Shown: one piece after another, positions 7,447-16,831 of the stretch | Layout: each line of letters starts with the position of its first letter | Numbering within the stretch: the first letter of the stretch is position 1 | IMG/VR virus record: IMGVR_UViG_3300042549_002136 | Span: 1 to 22,670 of that record | Length of the DNA: 22,670 nt | Reading direction: 5' to 3' (one strand) | From: a virus | The notes under the pieces: model-generated | What the model was told of the DNA's origin: nothing | The model's input: only the letters and a program-made list of their open reading frames with translations | Database searches by the model: none | Position numbers and translations under genes: made by a program

Positions 7447-10187
7447 TGGCAACGTTCAACACCGCGTTTGGCTCGTTGCCAAGCCCCAAGAAAGACCTGT
7501 TTGGCAATGCGCCGATGGGTGGGGACGACGACGACGATTACACCAAGGGGTTTGCGCCGGGGTCTACGACCGAAAAGACGGCAGCAGCCCCTCCGCCAAC
7601 GAACACGTTTGCCGACTTGCAGAAGCAGGGTGTGGCACGGCCAGCCCCTCGGGATACGTCTGCCGTCTCACCTGAGTTTGACGCAGCGGCTATGACGCCG
7701 ATGTTGTCGCAGTTGCAGGAACGGCTTCCTGAGGCTGCACCGGATCAAGCGGATGCTGCGCCGATGGCTGGGCCACAGGCCGTGCCGATGCTTGGGCAGT
7801 TGCAGCAGTCGTTGTCTGGTATGGCCGCGCCTGACGCTGGCGAATTTGTGCTTGGTGACGGGGCTGGTGGGTCTGGTGGGATTGGCAATGTTGGCGGTGG
7901 CGGTGGTACACCTCCTCCCCCTCCGCCGCCGCCCCCGCCGACGATGGGATACAGCGCCACGGGTGGGATTACCGGAACGCCGACGATTGACAAGGACACC
8001 GGCACGGCGACGTACACGAACGTTGAAGTGCCCGTGTCAAACGCGCCACAGTACAAGGCTGGGACGGTGCCGCCTCCGACCGCCCCGAACGGCTCGACGT
8101 TTGTGTCGAGCAGCGGCGTCACATGGACGAAGCGGGGTGGCGTGTGGGGCGCAGAAGCACGGGCTGGCGTTGCGATGCCCACGGGCTATGCCGCGCTGAC
8201 TCCCCCAGAGTTGGCCGCACAAACGCAAGCCAACCTCCCAAGTGGGGCGGCGGGATTTGGTGGAACCCTTAGCTCTGAGCCGGGTCAAGGGTCAGGGCTG
8301 TACCAGTTCCTCCGTAAATACGGGACGCCTACTTCGGAAGCGGAGTTTGCCACGCTGGCGCAGCAGGCAGGGAAGACGGTTGAGCAACTTAAGAGCTACA
8401 TCGCCTCCCAGCCTGCCAACACAAACTTTGGCACCAAGCGGGATGTCGATACCAATGCCGAAGAACAGGCGTGGAAGAAAGAGAACAAGGTTGACTCTGT
8501 TCCGTACAACTACGCCTATGTGCCAGCGAGCGAGGGTGGCCCTCGTCTCCGCAAGAAGTCGTATGAGGAGATGGTAGCCGCAGGCTATCAGCCGTATGGT
8601 GGCAAGGCATTGTATGACAGCCCTGCCAACGACTTGCGGTTGGCGCAGGCAAGTGGCACCACCAACCTCCTGCGGACCTTTGGCGGTCTTGCGGGTGGCG
8701 TGTCTAACCCCGGTGGTGCTGGCCCCGGAGGACCGGCTGAAGGTGGGCCTGAGCTAACAGACAGCAATCAGCCGTTGCCGCCGCGTGATAAGCCGCCAAT
8801 TCCTATTCTCCCCCCTCCCACGGGCGGCGGGACGCCGGGAACAACGGGTACTCCTCCAGCAACACCTCCAGCGGCAGCACCGCCGACAGGTGGCGGGACG
8901 CCGGTGACAACGGGCGGTGCCCCGACAGGTGGCGGTACCCCAGCGACAGCGGCTACTCCTCCGCGAGTGGCCTACACGCCGCCCCCAGTAGCAGGCGGCG
9001 GGGCGGCTACCCCAGCAGCGGCAGCCATCCCAACCTACACAGCGGCCACGGAAGGCGCTGGGCAGTTCTCCTTGTCTGCTCAGTCACAGGCGTTGCGGGA
9101 TGCGTTGCAGGCGCGGTTGGCAGAGTTAGGCAGTGGCCCGACCAAGATTCAGGGACAGTCCTACGAGGCACTACGGGCGGCACGGCAAGCTGAGTTGGGC
9201 GCAAAGTACGGCGCAGAACGCAGCAAGCTCGAAGAAGAACTCGCAGCCCGAGGGTTGTCGGCGTCCACGATTGGTGGGGGTCGCTACGGCGATCTGGCGG
9301 GTCAGCAGGCCCGTGCCTTGGGAACGCTGGATGCGGAACTGCTTGGGCAGCAAGCGGAGGCTGAAGCACGGGATCGTGCCCAGTACTTGAACACCATGCA
9401 GCAGTTTGCCCAGACCACCGGAACGCAGGACATCGGCACGTTTGAGGCCAATGTCCGGTCGAAGGAGGTCACGGCTACCATCAACCTCCGTGCGGCAGAG
9501 TTGCAGCAACGGGCAGCGCTGGAAGGCCGTTCGCTCGACTTGCAGCAGGCACGGGATCAGGCAACCTCCGAGTATCAGATGGGCCAGTTGGCCCTTAGCA
9601 CGGACGAGTTGGGCGAAACACGGCGTCGGAATCTTGCGGGGGAAAGCCAAGCAACGCTTGAGTTGGCCGAACGGAAGCGGAGTGGGTTGGCTGGAGAGAA
9701 GTTACAAGGCGACCAGCAGGCAGAAGACAAGCGCAAGAACGATCTGCTTGATAAGGTTCAGCAGGGTCAACTGACTCTACAGCAAGGAATTGCCGTGAAT
9801 CAATTGCTTTCCGACATCTACGCAGGCCGAGTTCCAGCAGAAGCGTGGGAAGCCACCTTGCGGGCGCTGGGCCTTAAACCTGCTGACTTTGTGAGCCTCA
9901 AGCCAGCAGCCAAGGAAGACAAGGCCGCAACAGACAAGGCTAAGGAAGACAAAGCCAAGGAAGACAAGGCTAAGGAAGATAAGGCCGCAGAAGATAAGGC
10001 CGCAGAAGATAAGCAAAGGGAAGCCGACGAGGCATTAGCAGCAGCAAAGCGCGGCTCCGGTACGCCCGGTGGCCCCGGTGGTTTGACAGGACGCCCCAAC
10101 CGACCCGGAGCTTTTGATAATGAAGTCGTCGGCAATTACCGCTGGAACGCTGGTGACTACCAGTGGGAGCAGTACACGGGATTCTGA
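7446..10187 (+). CDS. large low-complexity internal virion-type protein
   Basis: This 913-residue protein is largely disordered up to about 530. It has an acidic DDDDD cluster (27-31), a related pair of MLSQLQERL / MLGQLQQSL segments (about 82-125), a Gly run followed by ten prolines (156-165), and a Pro/Thr/Gly-rich linker (about 425-530). Residues about 545-800 form long helices rich in Ala, Glu, Gln and Arg, including a RGLS.STIGGGRYGDLAGQQ turn. A 34-residue Lys-Glu-Asp repeat (823-856) and a C-terminal motif ending NYRWNAGDYQWEQYTGF follow. It lies among other candidate ejection proteins. I see no enzyme motif. A scaffold or ejected protein is the most likely role. Confidence 0.7.
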   Translation: MATFNTAFGSLPSPKKDLFGNAPMGGDDDDDYTKGFAPGSTTEKTAAAPPPTNTFADLQKQGVARPAPRDTSAVSPEFDAAAMTPMLSQLQERLPEAAPDQADAAPMAGPQAVPMLGQLQQSLSGMAAPDAGEFVLGDGAGGSGGIGNVGGGGGTPPPPPPPPPPTMGYSATGGITGTPTIDKDTGTATYTNVEVPVSNAPQYKAGTVPPPTAPNGSTFVSSSGVTWTKRGGVWGAEARAGVAMPTGYAALTPPELAAQTQANLPSGAAGFGGTLSSEPGQGSGLYQFLRKYGTPTSEAEFATLAQQAGKTVEQLKSYIASQPANTNFGTKRDVDTNAEEQAWKKENKVDSVPYNYAYVPASEGGPRLRKKSYEEMVAAGYQPYGGKALYDSPANDLRLAQASGTTNLLRTFGGLAGGVSNPGGAGPGGPAEGGPELTDSNQPLPPRDKPPIPILPPPTGGGTPGTTGTPPATPPAAAPPTGGGTPVTTGGAPTGGGTPATAATPPRVAYTPPPVAGGGAATPAAAAIPTYTAATEGAGQFSLSAQSQALRDALQARLAELGSGPTKIQGQSYEALRAARQAELGAKYGAERSKLEEELAARGLSASTIGGGRYGDLAGQQARALGTLDAELLGQQAEAEARDRAQYLNTMQQFAQTTGTQDIGTFEANVRSKEVTATINLRAAELQQRAALEGRSLDLQQARDQATSEYQMGQLALSTDELGETRRRNLAGESQATLELAERKRSGLAGEKLQGDQQAEDKRKNDLLDKVQQGQLTLQQGIAVNQLLSDIYAGRVPAEAWEATLRALGLKPADFVSLKPAAKEDKAATDKAKEDKAKEDKAKEDKAAEDKAAEDKQREADEALAAAKRGSGTPGGPGGLTGRPNRPGAFDNEVVGNYRWNAGDYQWEQYTGF
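9912..10013 (+). repeat. KED/KAAED coding repeat
   Basis: A 102-base tract repeats the unit AAGGAAGACAAGGC with small changes and encodes alternating Lys and Glu/Asp (residues 823-856 of the 913-residue protein). The mixed use of GAC/GAT and AAG/AAA shows some drift between units. It would form a highly charged single helix or flexible spacer. Confidence 0.8.
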
Positions 10188-10216
10188 CCCACCTGACACC
10201 ATAGCACGGAGAGAAG

Positions 10217-11170
10217 ATGGCGCGAAGAGGATTTTTAGACTATGTGCTGGGTGGGGCCGTTGGTGGGCTAGAAGGGTTAGCCCAGAAGCGGGCGGCGGAG
10301 GAGGAGCGGAAGCGGATGGCGGATGCGGCGGCACGTACCCAGATGCTTGACACCATATCGCTCTTGAACGCTGGCTACGATCCAGAGGGGTTCAGTCAGG
10401 ATATGCCGGGGGCTACCCCTCGTACTCCGTTTGACACGCAGATGGTGGGCACCCGCAAGTTTACGCGATCCATGTCTCCGCGTCAGATGAAGCACATGGA
10501 GGACGTACAGGACGAGCAGGCAAAGACCCGATCCAAGCGGCTTGATGCGTCGTTAAAGCCCGCTGCCAATCTTCCCCTTCGCTACACAGAAGGGGAGACA
10601 GGGATCAGCGTGTTCAACCCTAGGGACGGAACATCAACATTCCAGCCATACCCCAAGGGCTTCACGCCTAAAAAGCCCGCTGAAAGAGCAGGCAAGCCAG
10701 AGCCGTCTGACGCAGAGAAGCGGAGGCTTGGCAATCAGTACTTGGCATCTCAAGCGCGGAACCCTGCGCTGATGGCGGCGTTGCAGACCACGTTTGCCAA
10801 CGAGCCTGAGTTGGCTGAAGACTCGGCGCTTGCTGCGTATGACATTATGATGTCAAAAGTTGTCACGAAGATTGGAGCTGGGAAAGGATACACGGCTCCT
10901 AAGTCGTCTGAGTCTGAGTCAGAAAGGTATGATCGCCAGCTTCGCGAAGAAGCGGCAGCGCGTAAGGCTGCAAAAGCAAAAGGGGCCACGCCTGTCAAGA
11001 CTGTCACGCCGTCGCCTGCACCGCAAGCGTCGACCCCTGCGCCTGCTACTAGTTCTGACGCCGCATACAAGCAATCTCAGCGCGCCGATCTTTGGGAATC
11101 CATCAAAGCAAGCAACCCCACACTCTCTGACGCTGACATCACGGCTCAGGTCATGCGGAGAATCCCGTAA
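10217..11170 (+). CDS. internal virion-type protein, mid-size (hypothetical)
   Basis: This 317-residue protein starts with MARRGFLDYVLGGAVGGLEG and then an Arg/Lys/Glu/Ala-rich helix (about 22-45). Residues about 60-165 look poorly structured. Residues about 165-220 are helical, then comes a charged stretch and a Pro/Ala/Ser/Thr linker (about 255-285) before a short helical C-terminus (288-317). GGAGAGAAG lies just before the ATG. Its stop overlaps the next start (TAATG), coupling it to the 1628-residue gene. By position and composition it is a further internal or ejection protein candidate; no family is recognised. Confidence 0.65.
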   Translation: MARRGFLDYVLGGAVGGLEGLAQKRAAEEERKRMADAAARTQMLDTISLLNAGYDPEGFSQDMPGATPRTPFDTQMVGTRKFTRSMSPRQMKHMEDVQDEQAKTRSKRLDASLKPAANLPLRYTEGETGISVFNPRDGTSTFQPYPKGFTPKKPAERAGKPEPSDAEKRRLGNQYLASQARNPALMAALQTTFANEPELAEDSALAAYDIMMSKVVTKIGAGKGYTAPKSSESESERYDRQLREEAAARKAAKAKGATPVKTVTPSPAPQASTPAPATSSDAAYKQSQRADLWESIKASNPTLSDADITAQVMRRIP

Positions 11171-14100
11171 TGGGTAACCCCTTTAAGCAGGCAACGACTG
11201 CCGTTACGTCTAAGGGGAACCCGTTCCGCACCAGTGATGCAGAAACCGCGATCAAAGATTCTGCACTGTCGCCTTTGCTGGAAGATCCGTTCCCGAAGGC
11301 AGGGCGGATAACGGCTGGTGCTGGCCCCCGCATTGGCATTGGCGCTGGGGTGGCTCCAGTCGTCACGTCTGCCCCTGCTCCAAAAGAGTTTGAGAAGCGA
11401 CTTGCCCGCGCTGTTGCACAGGGTACAAAGAAAACGGCCCCGTTTGGCGACGAGTCGGAGCTAACAAAGGAGCAGGCGCTTCAACTTGCCCGCGCAAAGG
11501 GGGCCGTTGCTGTTGCAGAAGACATCGGGCGATCTATTGCGGGTCAGCCTGCGCGGACACTGTATCGTACCGCCACGGGCATTGCTCGACTCCGCAACGA
11601 TCCCCGTGCCGAGCGACTGGCCGAGCAGACGCGAGAGATTGAAGAGAGCACCGCCCCGCAAACTGGGTTTGGGGAAGTCACAATCCCGTTGCCAAAGTCC
11701 TTAGCCAAAGCGGTGGGCGTTGATAAACTGCCAATCAACCTGCTCCGCGCTGGGGCAGAGATGGGGGCGTTTATCCCGTCTGGGATTGCGATGGGCGCAC
11801 TCCGTTCCGGTGTAGAGTCAGCGGCGGGCAAAGAGTTCAGCACCGTAGGACGAAACATTGACGACCCGCTAACCCGAGCGTTAGCTGATGCCGCATTTGA
11901 CTTGGCCATCCCCGGGTTGATGGCTACTCCAAGAGCCGTGCGGTCGGTCCGAAAGCTGGGGCGTGTTGGCGACGAGCTTGGCGATGCCTTCACGCAAGGC
12001 ATCCGCGAGGGAGCGCCCGAAGCCGCTGAGTCCGTCGTCCCGTCGTTGTCCAGAAAAGATGGGTACGTCCCACGGGCTGCCGCAGAAACGCAGATCAATC
12101 GCTTGCTTGCCCCGAAGGCGCAGGCAGGGTCGGCGCAACCGTTGTTTAGGATGCCGCCTATACCGGAAGCGGCTGGGGCAGAAGCTCCTGCCGTGGTACA
12201 GAGAACTGGTCGGCGCACGGCGGCTGAAGTCCTTGCCAAGCGCCCAGAGTTTGAGATGCCTGCGGCCCTCACGGCGGAACCCGCAGAAGTTGGCGCATAC
12301 ACGGCTGGCAAGTCTGTTGGGGGAGCAAGGGTTGCTCGCACCCCTATCGAGCAGGCATTTGCGAGCGCCGAAGAAGCGAGGAAGCTGCGTGACATTAACA
12401 TCCGAGAAGGCATCGGATCGCCAAGCGAGTTGCGGGAACGACTCCGCAAGACTGGCATCATTGGCGGGAGGGCAGAGAACGCTCCAGACTTAGAGCGGAC
12501 GCCAGACAGCGCGATGGAGCAAGCCGCGCAGGAAGTTTTGGGAGAAGCGTCAGTGGTTGGCGCAGAAGCCCCTGAAGCGTTCCGGGATATGCCGTGGGAG
12601 AAGATTGCAGCGGAGAGCAACAAGAAGATCAATCTTGCCAAAGCGTCGGATACCCAGCTTGAGGAGATTCTCAACAACCGCGCGATGAAAATTGCCGAGC
12701 TTGAGTCTCTGGTAAATAGCTGGGACGAGCGGGTTGGCGGCGTGATCGAAAGCTTTAAGGGCAAGACACGTTCCCCAAACCTGACGCCGGGGATGCGGGC
12801 AAAGGCGACCCGCGAGAAGGCGGTAAGAAACCCTGTTACTGGCGAGTTGATTGAGACGGCTGCTGAGAAGAACGCCCGCGAGCGGGGGATCAGCGACGAA
12901 AACTTGGCTCGACTTGAAGAAGCTGGGTTTGCAGATCGTGATGACTACTTTGACCAGAAACGTGCCGTTGATAAGGCGCGCCTTGTGCTGAACCCGTTGC
13001 GAAAGTCAGAGTACTTGGCGCAAAAAGAATACGTTCGGCGCTTCAACGAGGGGGTACGGTCTGGCAAGATTGAAGGTGAGCTTATGCCAGAGCCAGTAAC
13101 CCCAGCCAAGGGAGCGTCAGCAGAAGCCACTGCGAAAAAGGCCGAACAACAGGCGTTAGACAAAGAGAACGCTGCCGAACTGAAGAGACTCAAGCGTCCT
13201 CCTCCGTCTGGGTTTGCGAACCCGGCGTTGGTTCAGGGGCTTGGCGGGTTCGGGGCTGGAGCAACGGCTGGCGTTGCGACTGACGAAGAAGGCGGGATGT
13301 CCCCTTTGCAGCGAGCGTTGCTGTACGGGGCGGCTGGGGCTGCCGGTGGGGTCGGGATTGGCCGCGCCATGCGGGGGAAGGGCGGGGCAGTCGCGCCGTC
13401 TATCCCCGAACTCTCGGCAATCATGGGGACCATCAACACCGGGAAACGTGCGGGTGCTGAAGAAGTCCCGGGGATGCTGACCAGAGCACAGCGGTTGTAC
13501 GGCAAGCTGGTGTCTGAGACGTACCCGCTTGAGGAAGCTGCCCGACGGTTTGGGAGTCCCGAGCAGGGGAAAGAGCTTCCGGGTCTTGTTGCTCAAAAGC
13601 AAGGGTCTGGCCGTGCGGCTGAAGGGTATTTGCAAGACAACCTTTCTCCGCTGCTTCGGACGCTTTCCAAAGAAGAGAAGCAATCTGTTCGCGGGCTGCT
13701 CAAGTCGCGGCGTGATTTGCAGATCCGTCAGCTTGGGGGAGCCGCAAAGTCTGATGTCCCAACGGACGTGCTTGAACGTGGGGTAGCTGCGGGCAACGCG
13801 AACCCAAAGATTGCTGGTGTTGCAGACCGCATTACCGAGATGCACCGTGAGTTGCTGGAGATGCGGTACAAAGCGGGGCTGCTGACCGACGAAGCGTATG
13901 ATGCGATCATAAAGAGCGATGACTTCTACACGCCGCTCTACCGCGAGATTGTCCAAGATGCTGGCCCCGTCCGCACCACGCCGGGGGCACGGTCTGGGAA
14001 GTTCAACGTGTTTAGCTCTGGCGTCCGCAAGATGGACCGCACCGCCGAGGCGTTTGAGAAGACGGCGGACCCGTTGGAGATGGTCATTTCCGACGCAGCA

Positions 14101-16056
14101 CGGACGTATCGTGACGTGTCAAAGCAGCGCGCATCCAACGTGATCTTCAGCATTGCCGATGCAAACAAAATGGTTGGCCCAAACGGGCTTCCGCTTATTG
14201 AACGGATACAGGCTGATCCGATGTCCCCTCCGAAGGGACCGGACATCATACAACAGGTCCGTGGGGGCAAGCTGTACACCTACCGCGTTAACGACAAAGA
14301 CTTGATGGATGCGCTGTCCAGCCAAGACGATGTATCGGCAAATGCGATTGTCAAGTTTGCCAGCTTAATGAAAAACGTGCAAACGGCTGGCATTACGGTG
14401 TTGCCAGATTTTGCCGCCGCAAACGTAATCCGAGACGTGGCAATGTCTGGGGTCCAGCGTTTAGACCTCGGGCGCGCTGCGCGTGAGGGCGGTCTGGGCG
14501 CGCTTGTTGGCGGAACAACGGGAGCCGTGACTGCCGACTCTGAGGAAAGTGCTGTCAAACGGTTTATGACCGGGGCAGGGCTTGGCGTCGGCGTGGGGTT
14601 ATATGCGCGCCCACTCGCGCAAACATTGGGTGCCGTTAAGCAAATCATGTTCAACGAACAAATCTTCCGGGAGTTTTTGGCAAACGGTGGATCGACTGAA
14701 GGGTTTGCTGTCCGCAACGCTAATGATGCGGCAAAGATTCTCAAGGACTTAGAAAAGGGTCCGGGGTTTTCGGTCAGCGACATTATTATCCCGACAAACT
14801 GGTGGCAAACGCTCCGTAAGATCGGCAGCATTGGCGAGCAGGCCACTCGCGTTGCGGCGTTTCGGCAAGCCACTGACGCCGGGATGTCTGGGGCAGAAGC
14901 CGCGCTTTTCGCGCAGGACCGGACATTGCGGTTTGCAAGCAGCGGCGGGAGCAAGTCTGTCAAAAACCTTGCGGCGATGACCCCGTTCTGGAACGCAAAG
15001 GTGCAGGGCTGGGACAAGCTCGCCCGCATGATGAAAGACCCGAAGACGTATCCGCTGGCGGTTGGTATGCTGACTGCGCCCAGTCTCGCGCTCTGGTCGA
15101 TTAACAAGGACAACCCGGAATACTGGGAGCGCCCGATATACGAGCGCAACTTGTTCTGGTTGGTCCCGAAGAGTGCGGTGGGGGCTGAAGGTGAAAAAGG
15201 ATTCTGGCGTATCCCAAAGCCTTTCGAGTTGGGGTTCCTGTTTGCCTCCCTGCCTGAACGGGCGCTGGACTATGCCACGCAGGCTGGGTTAGACCTCCCG
15301 TTCTTTGGAGAGATCCAGAGCGCCAGCCCGCAGGTAGCAGAGCCGGGGCGCGCATTGAAGCGTTCTGCGGCGGACATCGGGACTGCAACGCTTGAGGGGA
15401 CGCTGCCTGTCCCTGAAGTGCTTTCGCTCCCCGCCCAGCTTTATATGAATAAGGACGTGTTCAGGAACAGGCCGATTGTGTCGCGGCCACAGCTTTCCCC
15501 AGAGTTGCAGATTACCGACGAGTCTTCCGCTATTGCCCGCGCTTTGGCAAAGGCTGGCGTTAGCCCTGAGAAGACGGACTTCTTCATCCGCAACGCCTTT
15601 GGCACGGCGGGGGCTGAAGCATCGAAGTTCATAGATGTTGTGGCGCGGGAGGAGGGTGTCCCAGCGTCTGAGCCTCCTGCCGGTCAGGCCCGCATCCCGG
15701 TTATTGGGCGGTTTGCGGAGCGGTTCTCGACTAGCACGAAGGGGCAGACTGACCCGGAGGCGATGGCCCGTGAGCGGTTGCGTGAGTTGACGCAGATCGA
15801 GGTAGACTACAAAGAGCTAAAGCGGATAGGAGATCGCGAAAAGCTGCTCGACTTTGCGGAGAAGCACATGGATGACTTAGACTTAGCCAAGCGGATTCAG
15901 CCGCTAGAAACAGAGCTTGAAAAGCTGTCCCGTCTCCGAACAAAGATCCGCAAAGACAACAGCTATTCTCCTGAAGACCGAAAGATCGCGCTAGAGATTC
16001 TTCGCGAGCGCGGGCAAGCACTGTCAGAAGCCTTAATCGGAGTCCCCAAGCGATGA
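11170..16056 (+). CDS. giant internal virion protein with LPD38-like region
   Basis: This 1628-residue protein is the largest in the window. Residues 1-110 look disordered and 190-215 hydrophobic. Residues about 440-680 are charged helices, and about 682-735 form a glycine-zipper-like hydrophobic stretch. Residues about 760-1060 are helical, and a second hydrophobic Gly-rich stretch lies at about 1105-1160. Residues about 1067-1400 resemble the large polyvalent protein-associated domain LPD38: LPDFAAANVIRD, IGEQATRVAAF, MTPFWNAKVQGWDKL and, near 1345-1365, FWRIPKPFELGFLFASLPER. The C-terminus (about 1530-1628) is probably coiled coil. I see no transglycosylase or protease motif. It is probably packaged in the virion and ejected, with the hydrophobic stretches acting in the membrane. 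Confidence 0.8.
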   Translation: MGNPFKQATTAVTSKGNPFRTSDAETAIKDSALSPLLEDPFPKAGRITAGAGPRIGIGAGVAPVVTSAPAPKEFEKRLARAVAQGTKKTAPFGDESELTKEQALQLARAKGAVAVAEDIGRSIAGQPARTLYRTATGIARLRNDPRAERLAEQTREIEESTAPQTGFGEVTIPLPKSLAKAVGVDKLPINLLRAGAEMGAFIPSGIAMGALRSGVESAAGKEFSTVGRNIDDPLTRALADAAFDLAIPGLMATPRAVRSVRKLGRVGDELGDAFTQGIREGAPEAAESVVPSLSRKDGYVPRAAAETQINRLLAPKAQAGSAQPLFRMPPIPEAAGAEAPAVVQRTGRRTAAEVLAKRPEFEMPAALTAEPAEVGAYTAGKSVGGARVARTPIEQAFASAEEARKLRDINIREGIGSPSELRERLRKTGIIGGRAENAPDLERTPDSAMEQAAQEVLGEASVVGAEAPEAFRDMPWEKIAAESNKKINLAKASDTQLEEILNNRAMKIAELESLVNSWDERVGGVIESFKGKTRSPNLTPGMRAKATREKAVRNPVTGELIETAAEKNARERGISDENLARLEEAGFADRDDYFDQKRAVDKARLVLNPLRKSEYLAQKEYVRRFNEGVRSGKIEGELMPEPVTPAKGASAEATAKKAEQQALDKENAAELKRLKRPPPSGFANPALVQGLGGFGAGATAGVATDEEGGMSPLQRALLYGAAGAAGGVGIGRAMRGKGGAVAPSIPELSAIMGTINTGKRAGAEEVPGMLTRAQRLYGKLVSETYPLEEAARRFGSPEQGKELPGLVAQKQGSGRAAEGYLQDNLSPLLRTLSKEEKQSVRGLLKSRRDLQIRQLGGAAKSDVPTDVLERGVAAGNANPKIAGVADRITEMHRELLEMRYKAGLLTDEAYDAIIKSDDFYTPLYREIVQDAGPVRTTPGARSGKFNVFSSGVRKMDRTAEAFEKTADPLEMVISDAARTYRDVSKQRASNVIFSIADANKMVGPNGLPLIERIQADPMSPPKGPDIIQQVRGGKLYTYRVNDKDLMDALSSQDDVSANAIVKFASLMKNVQTAGITVLPDFAAANVIRDVAMSGVQRLDLGRAAREGGLGALVGGTTGAVTADSEESAVKRFMTGAGLGVGVGLYARPLAQTLGAVKQIMFNEQIFREFLANGGSTEGFAVRNANDAAKILKDLEKGPGFSVSDIIIPTNWWQTLRKIGSIGEQATRVAAFRQATDAGMSGAEAALFAQDRTLRFASSGGSKSVKNLAAMTPFWNAKVQGWDKLARMMKDPKTYPLAVGMLTAPSLALWSINKDNPEYWERPIYERNLFWLVPKSAVGAEGEKGFWRIPKPFELGFLFASLPERALDYATQAGLDLPFFGEIQSASPQVAEPGRALKRSAADIGTATLEGTLPVPEVLSLPAQLYMNKDVFRNRPIVSRPQLSPELQITDESSAIARALAKAGVSPEKTDFFIRNAFGTAGAEASKFIDVVAREEGVPASEPPAGQARIPVIGRFAERFSTSTKGQTDPEAMARERLRELTQIEVDYKELKRIGDREKLLDFAEKHMDDLDLAKRIQPLETELEKLSRLRTKIRKDNSYSPEDRKIALEILRERGQALSEALIGVPKR

Positions 16057-16322
16057 CCGCTGAAACAAGTACCGCCCTCCTGATCGGCGCAGCCTCCGCT
16101 GCTGGCACGGCGGCGGCACAGTCAAGTCCGTTGGGCGGCGTACCGATTGCCCTGATCTCTGGGGTGGTCGGCGTGGCGGTGTCGTGGGGGATGATGCGGG
16201 TGACAGTCAAAACCGTGGAGCGGGATGTGGCATCCATGCATCACGATATCCGAGACATCTATATGCTGACCCGGGACATCAGTGATCGGGTTAGCAAAAT
16301 GGAAGGGAGGGCAGAGAAGTGA
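16053..16322 (+). CDS. holin-like small membrane protein
   Basis: This 89-residue protein has a weakly hydrophobic Ala-rich segment (8-22), a clear membrane segment (about 29-48) and a charged, amphipathic helical tail (about 52-87) that may be a coiled coil. It overlaps the previous stop by four bases (ATGA) and the endolysin start by four (GTGA). A small membrane protein directly before an endolysin is the usual place of a holin, which opens the inner membrane at lysis. With only one strong membrane segment it could also be a pinholin-type or accessory lysis protein. Confidence 0.65.
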   Translation: MTAETSTALLIGAASAAGTAAAQSSPLGGVPIALISGVVGVAVSWGMMRVTVKTVERDVASMHHDIRDIYMLTRDISDRVSKMEGRAEK

Positions 16323-16831
16323 AGCTGCCCCTCCCTCCTGCTGAAGTCCCTGTGCAGTCCGACGTGGCGATACTTGCCCCACACTTCCGTGATGCTGTTG
16401 ATCGTGTCCTCGACGACATGAAGGCGTGGGGCTACACTCCGCAAGTCTTTGAGGCAATGCGGACGAACGAGCGGCAGGCGTTCTTGTATGGCTTTGGGAG
16501 GGATTACGACGACGGGCGGGGCATTGTCACCCATAGCGCAACGGCAGACGACACATGGCACGGCTACGGGTTGGCCGTGGACATTATTTGCACTCGACGC
16601 AAATGGTCTGCTGCTCCTGACTTCTGGCACGTTCTTGGCACCAGCGCCAGACGGCATGGGTTGGTCTGGGGAGGGGACTGGAATGGTGATTGGTCCATCA
16701 CTGACGAGAAATTCATGGACCGCCCACATATCCAGTGGGGCGCTATGCGGAGAAGCCCCTCCTCCAATGCGCTTGCAGTACGGGCGAAAGGCGGCCTAGT
16801 CTCTGTCTGGGCTGTGGTCAGCGCCATGTAA
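16319..16831 (+). CDS. endolysin: M15-family L-Ala-D-Glu/D-Ala-type peptidoglycan peptidase
   Basis: This 170-residue enzyme would cut peptide stems of peptidoglycan. The M15 (VanY/Peptidase_M15_4) zinc site is complete. His81 and Asp88 lie in HGYGLAVD, and His137 in DRPHIQW. Asp134 is in the position of the catalytic acid, and the substrate-side motif EAMRTNERQ lies at 45-53. There is no signal peptide, so it needs the holin. The start is GTG behind GGGAGG (16305-16310), within the holin stop. The family usually ends soon after the last His; here 30 further residues (141-170) end in a mildly hydrophobic tail, and that part overlaps another open frame (16735-16914). Confidence 0.9.
   Translation: MKLPLPPAEVPVQSDVAILAPHFRDAVDRVLDDMKAWGYTPQVFEAMRTNERQAFLYGFGRDYDDGRGIVTHSATADDTWHGYGLAVDIICTRRKWSAAPDFWHVLGTSARRHGLVWGGDWNGDWSITDEKFMDRPHIQWGAMRRSPSSNALAVRAKGGLVSVWAVVSAM

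Noticed and set aside
11544-12764. 406-codon open frame on the - strand
   Set aside because: It lies wholly antisense to the 1628-residue gene, is Ser/Arg/Ala-rich with no recognisable domain, and is the type of long antisense frame that GC-rich codon bias creates. No neighbouring - strand genes support it.
13156-13956. 266-codon open frame on the - strand
   Set aside because: It is antisense to the same giant gene, has an Arg/Pro-rich unstructured product and no translation context.
14280-15149. 289-codon open frame on the - strand
   Set aside because: It is antisense to the LPD38-like region, whose sense frame shows clear conserved-type motifs. The antisense product has no recognisable features.
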